DNA from: Oligoflexales bacterium
Lineage (GTDB): Bacteria > Bdellovibrionota_B > Oligoflexia > Oligoflexales > RGVZ01
Direction of reading: 5' to 3'
DNA length: 64,000 nucleotides
NCBI GenBank assembly: GCA_947494335.1
Contig: CANLUT010000001.1
Coordinates: 310,001 to 374,000, forward strand
Both the position numbers and the translations under genes were made by a program. Below the pieces are notes generated by a model that was not told the DNA's origin, did no database searches, and saw only the letters and a list, made by a program, of their open reading frames with translations. Positions 9,115 to 17,919 of the stretch are shown here, piece after piece (the first letter of the stretch is position 1; each line of letters opens with the position of its first letter).

Positions 9115-9137
9115 TTAATCAGAACAATTCTGATTAA
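9115..9137 (+). promoter_or_regulatory. Perfect palindrome upstream of pilM, candidate operator
   Basis: Inverted repeat with 10-base arms TTAATCAGAA and TTCTGATTAA around a CAA centre. It covers the expected transcription start of the pilM operon and ends 15 bases before the pilM ATG. No T-run follows, so it is not a typical terminator. Its position fits a repressor site or a 5' leader hairpin. Confidence 0.5.
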
Positions 9138-9152
9138 GACCTGGGGAAGAGA

Positions 9153-10223
9153 ATGTTTTTTAACAAATCTCTAGTTGCGATCGATATCGGTAGTTCCGCT
9201 GTAAAGATGCTGGAACTCACTGGTAATGATCAGCACCGTAAGCTCAAAAATTTTGCGCTTGAGGTCTTGCCACGTGGCGTAATTGACAACGGGGTTGTCG
9301 CTGACGAGTCTGCGCTGACACAAATCGTCAAAAAGATGGTTAGTAAACTTGGAGTTAAGGGGCGTCGAGTTTCAATCTCGGTCTCGGGAAGTGGCGTTAT
9401 TATTAAACGAGTGCGTGTCATGGTTGGTAAGGACGCAACCTTAGATGAACAAGTGAATTTTCATGCTGCTCAGGCATTTCAAGTTGATCTAAGTGAGCTC
9501 TATTATGATTACTTTGACATGGGTCCCTCCCCTAGGCATGAACAGGACATTGATGTTTTGTTAGTTGGTGCGCGACGAGAGTTGATCGAGCAGCATGTGT
9601 CCGTCGTAAAATCTGCAGGATTGCTTCCTGGCGTGATAGAGGCAGCACCTCTGAGCATTGCTAACATGTTTGAGTTGAATCATGGCATCGTGGATGGATT
9701 GGTCGCTCTCATCTCCGTTGGAGCCGGACATACCCAAATAAGCTTTATTGATAACGGTCGATTCCTCTACAGCTACGAGTCACCGGTTGGTGGTGAAACA
9801 TATACGTCGGCCATTATGCAAGCTTTGAGCATGGATCGTGATACAGCTGAATCTTTGAAGATCAGCGTCAGTGAAAACGGCGCTAACTTATCAGCTGATG
9901 TGCAAAGGGTCATAAATGAAACCAATAATTTAATCGTCAATGATGTGCGACAGATTTTTGGATTCTTCGCAGCCAGTCCTGATGCAGAGGGGGTCTCTGC
10001 AGCCAAATTTATATTCCTCTCTGGCGGAGCAAGTCGAACTCTGGGCTTAGATGCAGCGATTGCTGCTGCTCTCGGTGTTCCAGTTGTTTTTGCTAATCCA
10101 TTCCAGCGTGTGGATGTGAATGAGAAAAAATTTAAAATCGAACAAGTGCTGTCCCTCAGCCCTATGTTTGGCGTCGCTATTGGTTTAGGCGTGCGGGAGA
10201 AAGATGACAAGGTAGCGGTATGA
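9153..10223 (+). CDS. pilM: Type IV pilus assembly protein PilM
   Basis: A cytoplasmic actin-like ATPase-fold protein, 356 residues, the inner part of the type IV pilus alignment complex. It opens with SLVAIDIGSSAVKMLEL (phosphate 1 motif), has VALISVGAGHTQISFI (phosphate 2) and FLSGGASRTLGLDAAIAAALG (adenosine motif), and ends with MFGVAIGLGVRE, all typical of PilM. It binds the cytoplasmic N-terminus of PilN. It is the first gene of pilMNOPQ; its stop overlaps the pilN start by four bases (ATGA). GGGGAAGAG precedes the start. Confidence 0.95.
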   Translation: MFFNKSLVAIDIGSSAVKMLELTGNDQHRKLKNFALEVLPRGVIDNGVVADESALTQIVKKMVSKLGVKGRRVSISVSGSGVIIKRVRVMVGKDATLDEQVNFHAAQAFQVDLSELYYDYFDMGPSPRHEQDIDVLLVGARRELIEQHVSVVKSAGLLPGVIEAAPLSIANMFELNHGIVDGLVALISVGAGHTQISFIDNGRFLYSYESPVGGETYTSAIMQALSMDRDTAESLKISVSENGANLSADVQRVINETNNLIVNDVRQIFGFFAASPDAEGVSAAKFIFLSGGASRTLGLDAAIAAALGVPVVFANPFQRVDVNEKKFKIEQVLSLSPMFGVAIGLGVREKDDKVAV

Positions 10224-10897
10224 TCAAAACGCAGCTTTGTCCATCTGGTGAGCTTGAAGACAAAAACTGGTGGTATTTAGACCTGGGATTTCTACTTATC
10301 GTTATGGGTCTTAGTTATTACGCAGTCACTGGGTATATGGATACCAGGCGCGAAGCGATCCAGGTTTTAATCTCGAAAAAGCAGAATTGGGAGACCGAAT
10401 ATGCAACAAAAGCTCCCCATGTTGAGAAATTCAGGACATTGAATGAGGAGATGACTCTTCTAAATCAGAAAATCGGTGCGCTGAAGAAAATAACTACCTC
10501 CAAAGTTGATAAAGTTAAGCCTCTCGTCGCTCTAGATCAGCTTCAAACTCTATGGATGGACGGCGTCTGGTACGAGGATATTTCCTACGGTGAAACAGGT
10601 GATGTACTCATCAGGGGAGCTGGCCAAGACAGTTTATTGGTCGGTGAGTATATGTTAGGGGTTCGTGAAACCATGAATCCTGACACGCGCAATACCGATG
10701 TCCGGACGCAGTTGGGATTCAATAATCTTAAGCTGAAAATCGTCAAGTTAAACGACCAACCGGATGAATTTTTCAAGGATATTCAGACTAGAATGCAGTT
10801 TGAACTTAGTGGGTTGCATGTAGAGAAGCCGGCATCAGATACACCAAGCTTATCAATGGGGCCGCCGCCAAGATCGTTACGTAAAGTTGGATTTTAA
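10220..10897 (+). CDS. pilN: Type IV pilus assembly protein PilN
   Basis: A bitopic inner-membrane protein, 225 residues, that joins PilM to the periplasmic PilO-PilP-PilQ complex. A short cytoplasmic N-terminus (MIKTQLCPSG) is followed by one membrane segment at about 27-45 (YLDLGFLLIVMGLSYYAV), a coiled-coil region, then a periplasmic ferredoxin-like domain. The conserved N-terminal motif that docks PilM is normally INLLP; here it reads IKTQLCP, so it is divergent. Identification rests on position in pilMNOPQ, topology and size. Confidence 0.88.
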   Translation: MIKTQLCPSGELEDKNWWYLDLGFLLIVMGLSYYAVTGYMDTRREAIQVLISKKQNWETEYATKAPHVEKFRTLNEEMTLLNQKIGALKKITTSKVDKVKPLVALDQLQTLWMDGVWYEDISYGETGDVLIRGAGQDSLLVGEYMLGVRETMNPDTRNTDVRTQLGFNNLKLKIVKLNDQPDEFFKDIQTRMQFELSGLHVEKPASDTPSLSMGPPPRSLRKVGF

Positions 10898-10912
10898 ACC
10901 GGAGTTTTTATA

Positions 10913-11734
10913 GTGCTAGATGAGCTCAAAATTCGCTACAAACATAGCAAGCTGCATGTGCGGTTAGCTTTGTGCGCGCTCCTCGGCTTACTGCCAGCGA
11001 TATTGCTATATATGGATGAGTCGACCATTGTCGATGAGGAAGTTGGCAGAGCTGAAGCAGAGGAGAAAGCGGCTGCAGCCAAGCTAACTCAGGCTGATGC
11101 AACCTTGAAGAATTTGCCAAAAGCAGAGAGTGAGCTAGCATTCACTCGAGAACAATTGAAGAAGGCTGAAGAGCGGCTACCTGACAGCGTCGTGATTGAT
11201 GAGGTTCTGCGCTCTCTCGGTAAGTCAGCTAAGTCATTTGGAGTTAACGTCGTTTTGTTTGAGCCACTGGAAGAGGTGGTTCGAGGGGATAACTACAAGT
11301 ATGCCGAAGTCCCATTGAAGATCTCCGTGGAAAGCCATGATTACGGACAAATCTGTGAGTGGTTGGACGATGTTGCTGGCAGTAAATCGAAGGTCTATCT
11401 GAAGTCTTGGAAATTGGGTCGTAAGGCAAGCGTCACTCGCAATACGCAAAATACCTCTTTCGGTGGACTGGGGGGTGAGGCGATACCTGGACAAGTTTTG
11501 TCTGAGAGTCAGATAGCTGAGAGAGAAGGTAAAAAGGCCCGGGAAAACCTGAGGCTCGTATTGGATGCCAATGTATCTTTATTCAAACTCGCATCTGCCA
11601 ATCAGATTGCGCAAAGCGCAGCAGGTGCGACAAATTCTGCTGGAGGGGCTCCCGGTCAAACACCAACACCGCCGGTGAGTGGCGGCGAGCAGCCAATTGA
11701 TCCCACCAAGCCCCCTGCCGGGGGTGCCTTATGA
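10913..11734 (+). CDS. pilO: Type IV pilus assembly protein PilO
   Basis: An inner-membrane partner of PilN, 273 residues. One membrane segment near residues 15-35 (LALCALLGLLPAILLYM) is followed by a long Ala/Glu/Lys coiled coil (about 43-90) and a periplasmic ferredoxin-like domain with VPLKISVESHDYGQICEWLDDV, the usual PilO core. The last 45 residues are a Gly/Pro/Thr-rich tail, longer than usual. It starts with GTG at 10913 after GGAG 8 bases upstream. Its stop overlaps the pilP ATG by four bases. Confidence 0.9.
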   Translation: MLDELKIRYKHSKLHVRLALCALLGLLPAILLYMDESTIVDEEVGRAEAEEKAAAAKLTQADATLKNLPKAESELAFTREQLKKAEERLPDSVVIDEVLRSLGKSAKSFGVNVVLFEPLEEVVRGDNYKYAEVPLKISVESHDYGQICEWLDDVAGSKSKVYLKSWKLGRKASVTRNTQNTSFGGLGGEAIPGQVLSESQIAEREGKKARENLRLVLDANVSLFKLASANQIAQSAAGATNSAGGAPGQTPTPPVSGGEQPIDPTKPPAGGAL

Positions 11735-12927
11735 TTAAGATCGGCTTGCCTAACATTTTGTCCGTGTATCTGCTGCTGGCGAGTCCACTGGCCATTGCGG
11801 CGGATCAGATTGAGCGTCCCGCAAGCCAGTTGATGGTTCCTAGCGAGATTTCATCATCCGTTGGGCGAGGCGAAACATCAAAATCAAAGCTGGTGCCGAT
11901 CGTCAGGCCGCCACAAGGTACGACTTCCATTAAAGGTCCGAGTGCGAAAGTTAAAATGAAATTAGCCAATCCCATTCCGGCACGAAATGTTGCATCATCG
12001 CAGCGAACTTTGATGCCTAGACGACCTGCGTCCGCCTCCAATGGGATCACTGGCAATGTCACACCGCCTGTGGCCACATCTAAAATTAAAAAGGCTCCAG
12101 CTCGGATTGCACAGGCGGATGATACGTCTGCGCAAGTGCCCCCCATGTCATCGAGTGACGACCCATGGGACAGTGCGTCCCAGCGATTTGATCAAAATGA
12201 TCCAGCCGCATCCGTGACCCAAGGCGTCAGGGTTGAAGACATTATCGAAGCGACAGCTGAATATCGATACTCAGGTGCTCGCAAGAAGAATCCGTTTATT
12301 CCCGAAGTGATTATGGGCCGTGCTCCCCAGCAAAAAGAGTTGAATCCCAACGATGTTGAAATACCGATTATCAACCCGCTGCAGTCTTTCAGCGTAAGTC
12401 AGCTCGCCGTCATAGGGGTCTGGGAAGGCGACGATGGAGTTTGGAAGGCTCTAATTCAAACGCCGACCAATCAGGGGATAGAGACAAAATTGGGAGATCC
12501 TGCAGGAAATAGCGGCGGTCGAATAATGAGTATCACGCCTGAGTCTGTTGTCGTTAGAGAGTTCTCTGTCAGGGCTGATGGAACCCGCGAGTATCGAGAT
12601 ATCCCGTTATACATGGGTAGTGACAAGCCGGTGAGCGAAAACTCTAATGTAGGCGGTCGATTGATTCTTCGGCCAGGATCTTCAACGCCGGAAATAGAGC
12701 CTCCAGCAGGAGGAAGCATCAAGCCACTGCCGCCCGTTAGTTTGGCTCCGACAGCTTCAAATGGAGCTTTGAAGACGGTGATTCCTGCGTCCGAATTGGC
12801 GCCTCCAGTTTATCAGTATTCAGATTCTCCATCTGATGCCACTGGCGCGACCCCAGAATACTCTGGACCAACTCGAATGGGATCATTACCAGCAAGTGAC
12901 TTAGAAACAAATGGGGGTTCAAAATGA
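11731..12927 (+). CDS. pilP: Pilotin-like inner-membrane protein PilP, with long disordered flanks
   Basis: The periplasmic protein linking PilNO to the PilQ secretin. The conserved PilP beta-domain lies at about residues 178-295 (GARKKNPFIP, LQSFSVSQLAVIGVWEG, LGDPAGNSGGRIMSITPESVVVRE). It is preceded by a signal-like N-terminus ending near LAIAA and about 150 low-complexity residues rich in Pro, Ser, Ala and Lys, and followed by about 100 Pro/Ser-rich residues. At 398 residues it is more than twice the usual PilP length (roughly 170-180). No lipobox cysteine is seen, unlike many PilP proteins. It overlaps pilO and pilQ by four bases each. Confidence 0.9.
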   Translation: MIKIGLPNILSVYLLLASPLAIAADQIERPASQLMVPSEISSSVGRGETSKSKLVPIVRPPQGTTSIKGPSAKVKMKLANPIPARNVASSQRTLMPRRPASASNGITGNVTPPVATSKIKKAPARIAQADDTSAQVPPMSSSDDPWDSASQRFDQNDPAASVTQGVRVEDIIEATAEYRYSGARKKNPFIPEVIMGRAPQQKELNPNDVEIPIINPLQSFSVSQLAVIGVWEGDDGVWKALIQTPTNQGIETKLGDPAGNSGGRIMSITPESVVVREFSVRADGTREYRDIPLYMGSDKPVSENSNVGGRLILRPGSSTPEIEPPAGGSIKPLPPVSLAPTASNGALKTVIPASELAPPVYQYSDSPSDATGATPEYSGPTRMGSLPASDLETNGGSK

Positions 12928-15848
12928 AAAAACCACTATTGCAGCATGCTTGGTTTGTTTTACCAAATGTCGCCATTCTTGCCGCAATTCACTTGGCGGG
13001 TGGTGCTTTGAGCAGCTGTGCGTCAACTGGCGCACAGCAGCAGGGTTCAGACCTGCAACAAGGACAGTCAGAGACTGTATCTAGTCAGAGTGGTGAGTCT
13101 GAAAATGAATTGGGCGGCGATGAGATGGTCGAGTCAAATGCTGATCTGGCGGAAGGCGAAAATATAGAAGGTGGCGCCAACGGTAACTTTGCAGCCGGGA
13201 ATGTGGGCACATCTGATGGGGGCAATGAGTTATCAGAGTCAATTAACAATGTTGTATCCGATGATGTGACCACGGAGGCCTCAAATAATCCCTTGGCAGG
13301 GGCTAACGCGTCCTTGAATATTGGTGGCAATGCTAACACGGCTGCCACAAGCGGCTTACAATCAAATTTACCACCCTTGAATCAGGCTGCTCCGCTTCCA
13401 ACGGCAGGCAATGCGACCGTTCAAACAGAGTCTTCCACAAATCTCGCCCAGGAGCCTGTCCAGGCCGTGACAAACCCGTCTCCTCAACAATCTGTTCAAA
13501 ACCAGCAAGGCACCGCCGGGTCAATTGGAACATTGTCATGGGTTGGATATGGATATAATAAAAATGACAAACAACTGCAGGTTCAGATCGTAACCGAAGG
13601 CTCGCCAACTTATCGAATTTTTCGTGAAGTCAATCGTGGGGGGCAGTCTGAAATTGTCGTTCGCTACCAAAATACAAAGCTCAGAAGAAAAATTAGACGG
13701 GATTTGGACGCTTCAGAGTTTCGATCACCAGTCGCTTATATACGCATGCGTCACGATCCTTCTTTCATGCACACTGATGTTATCTTAACTTTAAGAGAAG
13801 ATACCCAGCCAACGATTACCACCAAGGGTAGTAGCGTTATGTTGGCTTTTGAGATTTCAGATAAATGGTTTGCTCCCACAGGTGATGCCAAGCCCGTGTC
13901 GTCTGCCCAGATTATCGAGGATGATGCTCAAGGCTTGACGGTGGGCGGCGCTAAAGAGTCTTTACCTGGTGAGCCAGAGAAAAAGCGTGCCGCCTATATT
14001 GCTGATCCAGGTGAAGACAAGTTTTCAGGGGAATCAGACATCAAAAATTCTCCTTTAGTTCCTAAGCAAGACTCGGACAACGAGCTTATTCCAGAAGGTA
14101 TGAACAAGGATCGAGAAGCTGATCCGCAGGAAATGCTCCAGAATGACCTGCCCTCGATACAGGAAGCCTATTATTCAGTCTTGGGAGTTGCTCAGGGTGA
14201 CTTCCAATCGGATATTCCGTCAAACGGCGGATTTGATACAAGCTCACTATTAGAGGACGCTCCTCAAGCTTTCTCGGTCGCAGATCCAGCAACTCCTGCT
14301 CCTGGAACCGAAGTTGATGGAGTTGCGGCAGGCACACCCGCACCGGCTGCGGTGTCTAACAAGAAAGCCATGCGTTTAGATTTTCGCGATGCACCAGTGA
14401 GTCAGATCATTCGCATGATTGCCAATGAAAGTAACCTCAATATTGTTATTGCCCCTGAAGCAGGAGCCAAACGAACGAGTATTTCTCTAAAAAATGTTCC
14501 GTGGGATGTCGCATTAAAAGTGGTGCTCGATTCCAATAGAATGGGAATGCAGGAGATCTCTCCGGGAGTGGTTCGTGTTGACTTTCTGAAGACGTTTACT
14601 GAAGACAAAGAAACAGAGGAGAAGGCAAAGCAGGCCACGGAAGCTTTGATCCCAACTAAAGTCCTGGTTATGCCTTTAAATTATGCTAAGGCTGAAGACG
14701 CAGTAAGGCTCGCCAAAGAAATGCTTCCAAAACCAACTGACCCATCGAATGTCGCCCAGAAACGAAATTACGACAGGTTTAAAGCACAAGCAGATTTGCG
14801 ATCAAATTCAGTCATCGTGGAGGCAACTCCCAATGTTCTAGCAACGGTTAAGATCTTATTGGAGAAGCTCGACTCTCAGACGCCTCAGGTGCGAATAGCG
14901 TCACGTCTCGTTGAGATTAGTTCCAAGCTTACTGATGGGCTCGGATTTACATGGGGTGCGCCATTTAGTTTTGACCCGGGTCGCGGCTTGGGCTTCGGCA
15001 CTTTGCCTTTCCCAAACTATATAACCTCGCGGTTTTCTGTTGATACCGGCCTGCCTGGTGCTCCAGGCAAGGGAGGATCTGCAGCAATTCGATTGGGTTC
15101 CATCAACAATTCTCTTGCACTTGATATGCGGCTGAAGATGTATGAAGAGCAAAATCTATCAGAAACGATTCAGACTCAGGACGTGGTTGTTCAAGATAAT
15201 GAAACAGCGGAAGTCATCGCTGGTACCCGTGATTTTCTGGCAGTTCCAGGCGTGGCGGGGTCTCAGGGGACAGTTCAAAATGTGGAATACAACCTAAGTT
15301 TGAAGGTAAAGCCGCACATCACTGCTGATGGTGCTGTGCAAATGAAGCTTGAAATTAAGGGTGACTCGCCCGGCAAAGCTCCTGTGGATGGGCGACCTCC
15401 CCCTGTTCTGACGCGTCATCTGAACACAACACTGCTTAAACAAAGTGGTGAAACAGCTGTCATCGGCGGACTTTACGATTCGACTGCGAGCAAGATTATT
15501 TTGGGCGTGCCGTTTTTAAGCAGTATTCCTCTGATTGGGGCATTATTCCGCACAACGGATAATTCGAGTGCCAAGAAGGATCTCTTAATCATGGTCACGC
15601 CGACGGTCATTGGTCAAAGCGCTGCATCGTCGGGAGGCTCTGCCGCCATTGATATTCCTAGCCCGGGAGTGAATTCAGCAGGTCTTGGCTCCAATATTAA
15701 TACTGAGGACAATACCTCGTCCAATGAGGTCCCACCGCCCCTATCTAATTCGGCTGAACCGTCCTCTAATCCAGCAAATGCCACCCAAAACGGTAACAAC
15801 GCTAATTCAGTTCCAGCAAACTTTTCAAATGAGTCAAATGAACTATAG
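12924..15848 (+). CDS. pilQ: Type IV pilus secretin PilQ
   Basis: The outer-membrane secretin through which the pilus passes, 974 residues. Order: export signal with possible lipobox (GALSSC, about residue 32); a long Ser/Asn/Gly/Gln-rich region to about 200; an AMIN peptidoglycan-binding domain (about 200-310); a second low-complexity linker; the STN/N0 domain near residues 475-545 (MRLDFRDAPVSQIIRMIA); a secretin N1 domain (SNSVIVEATPNVLATVKILLEKLD); then the secretin barrel with SGETAVIGGLYDS and VPFLSSIPLIGALFR. A Ser/Asn-rich tail of about 70 residues follows. The size is above the usual 700 because of the low-complexity segments. The lipidation call is tentative. Confidence 0.95.
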   Translation: MKKPLLQHAWFVLPNVAILAAIHLAGGALSSCASTGAQQQGSDLQQGQSETVSSQSGESENELGGDEMVESNADLAEGENIEGGANGNFAAGNVGTSDGGNELSESINNVVSDDVTTEASNNPLAGANASLNIGGNANTAATSGLQSNLPPLNQAAPLPTAGNATVQTESSTNLAQEPVQAVTNPSPQQSVQNQQGTAGSIGTLSWVGYGYNKNDKQLQVQIVTEGSPTYRIFREVNRGGQSEIVVRYQNTKLRRKIRRDLDASEFRSPVAYIRMRHDPSFMHTDVILTLREDTQPTITTKGSSVMLAFEISDKWFAPTGDAKPVSSAQIIEDDAQGLTVGGAKESLPGEPEKKRAAYIADPGEDKFSGESDIKNSPLVPKQDSDNELIPEGMNKDREADPQEMLQNDLPSIQEAYYSVLGVAQGDFQSDIPSNGGFDTSSLLEDAPQAFSVADPATPAPGTEVDGVAAGTPAPAAVSNKKAMRLDFRDAPVSQIIRMIANESNLNIVIAPEAGAKRTSISLKNVPWDVALKVVLDSNRMGMQEISPGVVRVDFLKTFTEDKETEEKAKQATEALIPTKVLVMPLNYAKAEDAVRLAKEMLPKPTDPSNVAQKRNYDRFKAQADLRSNSVIVEATPNVLATVKILLEKLDSQTPQVRIASRLVEISSKLTDGLGFTWGAPFSFDPGRGLGFGTLPFPNYITSRFSVDTGLPGAPGKGGSAAIRLGSINNSLALDMRLKMYEEQNLSETIQTQDVVVQDNETAEVIAGTRDFLAVPGVAGSQGTVQNVEYNLSLKVKPHITADGAVQMKLEIKGDSPGKAPVDGRPPPVLTRHLNTTLLKQSGETAVIGGLYDSTASKIILGVPFLSSIPLIGALFRTTDNSSAKKDLLIMVTPTVIGQSAASSGGSAAIDIPSPGVNSAGLGSNINTEDNTSSNEVPPPLSNSAEPSSNPANATQNGNNANSVPANFSNESNEL

Positions 15849-15870
15849 GCCTGTGAATTAGGAGTAATCT

Positions 15871-16407
15871 ATGAAAACGATGTATCTGAGCTGCCTACTT
15901 GGTCTCGTGACCATCGGATTACAAAGCTGTTCGGCAAATGCCCCACAAGACGGTATTTGCGTCCGTTCCTGTGGAAGTCGACCTATTGGTGGCGGGAAGA
16001 TAAAAGGTGTTGCCTTAGATGAAAAAGGTGTTGTCTACGAGAACTGTCAGGCTGGGTCGGAGCTTCCGCAGCTTACGTATCGATTCTATATTTATGAGGA
16101 CCTATCTGACTCCAATTTGGGGGGCACCAGTAATTCGGGATCATCGGGTCAATCAGCTGGTGACACCAATGCTCAGTTTCCAAATCGAATGGGTAAGGCT
16201 GGGATTTCAATTACTCCGCTCGTTGGCGGCTTCAACCGCATTGATACGCCACCAAAAGACTGGTGTACAGACTCCTGTGGTTATGCAGAAGTTACTTTTA
16301 CGCCGACATGTTTCGAGCAGGAGACAAGTGTTGGCGTTGTAGCACCTGGTATGATGTTTGAGGGGGAGGGACCTCCCTCAACGCCTTTTAACGTAAAATT
16401 CGAATAA
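15871..16407 (+). CDS. Cys-rich lipoprotein in the pil operon, function unknown
   Basis: A 178-residue lipoprotein with a signal peptide ending in lipobox LQSC (lipidated C20). Six further cysteines at 30, 34, 59, 132, 136 and 147 could make three disulfides, which fits a periplasmic or surface place. Two CxxxC pairs flank the domain, and a Ser/Gly/Asn loop at about 82-100 interrupts it. It begins 22 bases after pilQ on the same strand, so it is probably made with the secretin; one idea is a secretin partner or pilotin, but nothing in its sequence matches a known pilotin. No family recognised. Confidence 0.8.
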   Translation: MKTMYLSCLLGLVTIGLQSCSANAPQDGICVRSCGSRPIGGGKIKGVALDEKGVVYENCQAGSELPQLTYRFYIYEDLSDSNLGGTSNSGSSGQSAGDTNAQFPNRMGKAGISITPLVGGFNRIDTPPKDWCTDSCGYAEVTFTPTCFEQETSVGVVAPGMMFEGEGPPSTPFNVKFE

Positions 16408-16427
16408 ATAAGCTGACGAGGACGAAC

Positions 16428-17426
16428 GTGGGTCTTGATGCGTCAACATGGATCAAGATGGCTCGACAGTTACCACTGTCTCGAGCTGAGCAGGAAGTCG
16501 TACGCAGATTCGAAGAGGATCCAGCAGGACGACAGTTTTTGCCTCTTAGCGATCTTCTTCGGTCGCATAAATTATCTGATGAGTCTATTGAGCTTCTGAC
16601 CCAGGGAGTCCAGGATCACCCGGGATTTTCTGTGGCTCGCGTTGTCCTTGCGCGTGAGCTGTTTCAACGAGGATTGGTCCTCGATGCTTGGAACGTTCTT
16701 GAGCACGCCCCACTACCATTGACCGATAATGTGCTTGCGCAGAAGTTGCGTTACAAGATGGCCGTATTGCTGGGTGATGAATCATCGGCAAGAGCCGCTT
16801 ACCAGCACCTACGGATCCAGCAGGGGATCGATCCTGAAATTAAGAAAATTGCCGATCAGCTCGATATGGATGGGCTGCTCATGACTCGCGATGCTTTCCA
16901 GATAGACCTTCAGCGTCGAGGCGTTGATCTTAAACTTCCTATGATGCAAATGTCCACGAACTCTTTTGATGGGTCCAGCAGTCAAAAACGAGATTCTGAG
17001 TCGCTCGTTACCGCGAGAGGTCGGGAGAAAAAGTTTATTCTCGAGTATGAGTTGGATGAGTCTACGCGGCGAAGTGTAGAAAGCTTTCATGTGGTTCCTC
17101 TAAATGAGGTATTTGTTCCTGGCTCTGAGCCGAGTCCCGGTGCTTCAAAATCATCTGCAGTCGAGCTAGATTCCACGACTCTGGCGGAAATATATGCAAA
17201 GCAGGGGTTTTACTCCAAGTCACTTGCCATTTATCGTCGGCTTCTCAGGATGGCGCCTCACAATGATCTTCTTAGGCTCAAGGTATCCGAGATGGCTCGG
17301 CTTGAGAAGCAGCAACGCGACCATGATCTGGAGGCCGACCCTGTGCTATACGAACGAATGGAGGTCGTAGATATTATCGATCGACAAATACGTTTCATGA
17401 ATCAAATGCTTGAGAGTCTTAAATAA
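16428..17426 (+). CDS. TPR-repeat protein in the pil operon
   Basis: A 332-residue helical-repeat protein without signal peptide. TPR-like units are visible at about residues 50-130 (ESIELLTQGVQDHPGFSVARVVLARELFQRGLVLDAW) and 250-295 (LAEIYAKQGFYSKSLAIYRRLLRMAP), the second being a clear TPR. The middle is charged and low in order. It starts with GTG at 16428, with GAGGA upstream, 20 bases after the Cys-rich lipoprotein. The context suggests a cytoplasmic scaffold for the pilus machine. It lacks the lipobox expected of PilF/PilW-type pilotins. Confidence 0.78.
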   Translation: MGLDASTWIKMARQLPLSRAEQEVVRRFEEDPAGRQFLPLSDLLRSHKLSDESIELLTQGVQDHPGFSVARVVLARELFQRGLVLDAWNVLEHAPLPLTDNVLAQKLRYKMAVLLGDESSARAAYQHLRIQQGIDPEIKKIADQLDMDGLLMTRDAFQIDLQRRGVDLKLPMMQMSTNSFDGSSSQKRDSESLVTARGREKKFILEYELDESTRRSVESFHVVPLNEVFVPGSEPSPGASKSSAVELDSTTLAEIYAKQGFYSKSLAIYRRLLRMAPHNDLLRLKVSEMARLEKQQRDHDLEADPVLYERMEVVDIIDRQIRFMNQMLESLK

Positions 17427-17452
17427 ATTTTTGTACTCCTAAAGGTTCTCTG

Positions 17453-17917
17453 ATGGCTCGCCTTGTAAAACAAAAAATTTTGATAGCAAGCGGCGTCAAC
17501 CTCGATCTATTGGGAAAAAGACAACCAGAGATCTATGGACATGATACCCTGAAGGATATGGAAGCACTTGTTCGATCGCAGTGGAAGAAAAGATATTCCA
17601 AGGCGAAATTTCAGTTGGTCTTTTTTCAGACTAACGATGAGTCAAAGCTTCTCAAAGAATTCGGTAAGAACTACGCGGCCGCTGTGATAAATGCTGGCGC
17701 GTGGACGCATACGAGTCTGGCGATCGCAGATCGATTGGTTGGATTACAATTGCCGTTTGTTGAGGCGCATGTTTCACACGTTTCAAAGCGCGAGCCATTC
17801 AGGCAGCAAAGTTTTCTGAAGCCCCATGCTATAGCCCTGGTCGAGGGTCACGGGATCAAGTCTTACTGGCTTGCTCTGGAGAAACTCATGGAGCATCTCG
17901 AGCGCGAGGTCATTTAA
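17453..17917 (+). CDS. aroQ: Type II 3-dehydroquinate dehydratase
   Basis: Converts 3-dehydroquinate to 3-dehydroshikimate in the shikimate pathway; 154 residues, normal length. The sequence is divergent (SGVNLDLLGKRQPEIYG in place of the usual NGPNLNLLG), yet the catalytic set of the family is present: R23 and Y28 on the lid loop, N80, H86 in WTHTS, H106 in EAHVSH and R117. It closes the pilus operon, 26 bases after the TPR gene, and ends two bases from the convergent pgeF. The chorismate synthase gene aroC lies 2.3 kb away on the other strand. Confidence 0.9.
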   Translation: MARLVKQKILIASGVNLDLLGKRQPEIYGHDTLKDMEALVRSQWKKRYSKAKFQLVFFQTNDESKLLKEFGKNYAAAVINAGAWTHTSLAIADRLVGLQLPFVEAHVSHVSKREPFRQQSFLKPHAIALVEGHGIKSYWLALEKLMEHLEREVI

Positions 17918-17919
17918 GT

